DNA of 13,349 nucleotides from Bacteriovoracaceae bacterium (GTDB lineage Bacteria > Bdellovibrionota > Bacteriovoracia > Bacteriovoracales > Bacteriovoracaceae): the NCBI GenBank assembly GCA_023954595.1, contig JAGSHJ010000040.1, positions 1 to 13,349 on the forward strand, in the 5' to 3' direction. Both the position numbers and the translations under genes were made by a program. A model generated the notes under the pieces. That model made no database searches and was not told where the DNA came from. It saw only the letters and a program-made list of their open reading frames with translations. Of the stretch, positions 12,995 to 13,349 are shown piece after piece (position 1 is the stretch's first letter; every line of letters begins with the position of its first letter).

Positions 12995-13349
12995 TTATAA
13001 CTTAAGAAGTTGAAGAAAGCTTTCCATCTTCGCATAGGTTTCATCGAACTCATCTTGAGGCCTACTTTTTAAGGTAATTCCACCACCTGCACAGTATTTC
13101 AACTCTGAGGTAGTAAAATCGATCTCACAGCTTCTGATATTGATAGAGCCTGCCTTGAGATTCTTATGTAAAACAATCGTACTTCCACAATACATTCCAC
13201 GATCATAAGCTTCGAGCTTACGAAGAATCTTCAAAACATTTTTCTTTGGTGCCCCAGTAACACTTCCGCCAGGAAACAGGCCCTTTACGAGTTGGTACAA
13301 GTTTAGCCCTTCATGTGCATTGGCCTCCACTATGGAGAACTGATGAACG
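12995..13349 (-). CDS. pabB: Aminodeoxychorismate synthase component I, C-terminal part (5' end outside window)
   Basis: The last 118 codons of a chorismate-binding enzyme; the frame is open through the right edge of the window, and the GTG at 13330 is not a real start because the family reaches well upstream. The signature is FPGGSVTGAPKKNVLKILRKLE, then YDRGMYCGSTIVL, SINIRSC, CAGGGITLKS and DEFDETYAKMESFL. FPGGS-TGAPK and YCGS favour PabB (folate pathway; aminates chorismate to aminodeoxychorismate with PabA) over TrpE, which usually reads FPAGT-SGAPK. The final active-site glycine run reads GGGIT where the family mostly has GGGIV. The N-terminal half is not visible, so a fused PabB-PabC or PabA arrangement cannot be judged, though nothing follows the chorismate-binding domain at the C-terminus. 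The stop is TAA at 12995. Confidence 0.85.
   Translation of the reverse strand, partial: VHQFSIVEANAHEGLNLYQLVKGLFPGGSVTGAPKKNVLKILRKLEAYDRGMYCGSTIVLHKNLKAGSINIRSCEIDFTTSELKYCAGGGITLKSRPQDEFDETYAKMESFLQLLKL

Overview
The window is AT-rich DNA, roughly 40% G+C by eye. It is densely packed: fifteen of its sixteen supported genes lie on the minus strand, and no gap between genes exceeds about 175 bp. The content points to a Gram-negative, flagellated bacterium with an outer membrane: a lipoprotein, a beta-barrel, periplasmic proteins and a PomA/PomB-like flagellar stator pair. The style resembles the Bdellovibrionota (Bacteriovorax/Halobacteriovorax type). That placement is inference, because no rRNA or other marker gene is present.

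Layout, left to right. At 1-1291 is the 5' part of a dCache-type membrane sensor, cut by the window edge, preceded by a 64-nt GC-rich region that folds into a three-way junction covering its ribosome binding site. At 1371-4504 is an envelope and thiol cluster, in transcription order a small outer-membrane beta-barrel, a lipoprotein metallo-aminopeptidase, a glutathione-synthetase-like ATP-grasp enzyme and a secreted DUF2147 protein; the last three are 1 nt apart or overlapping. At 4570-6343 is miaB with an overlapping DUF454 membrane protein downstream. At 6442-8004 is a WYL/WCX-type regulator followed 6 nt later by a CPBP intramembrane protease. The regulator is divergent from the only plus-strand gene (8097-8582, a small anchored protein of unknown function), and the shared gap has interleaved promoters over a perfect inverted repeat. 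At 8550-10995 is a motA-motB-rluA unit with 2-nt and overlapping junctions and a sigma-28-like promoter before motA. At 11107-12492 is a 461-residue protein I do not recognise, with its own promoter and a nearby inverted repeat. At 12626-12823 is a 65-residue protein with an HTH-like look, with a strong hairpin over its stop codon. The right edge holds the 3' end of pabB.

Most of the window is ordinary core-genome content: tRNA/rRNA modification, motility, folate precursor synthesis and envelope proteins. I see no mobile element, CRISPR array, tRNA or rRNA, and no clear defence or secretion system. The least explained items are the structured leader at 1296-1359, the ATP-grasp enzyme with changed substrate-binding motifs, the orphan 461-residue protein, and the WYL divergent promoter.
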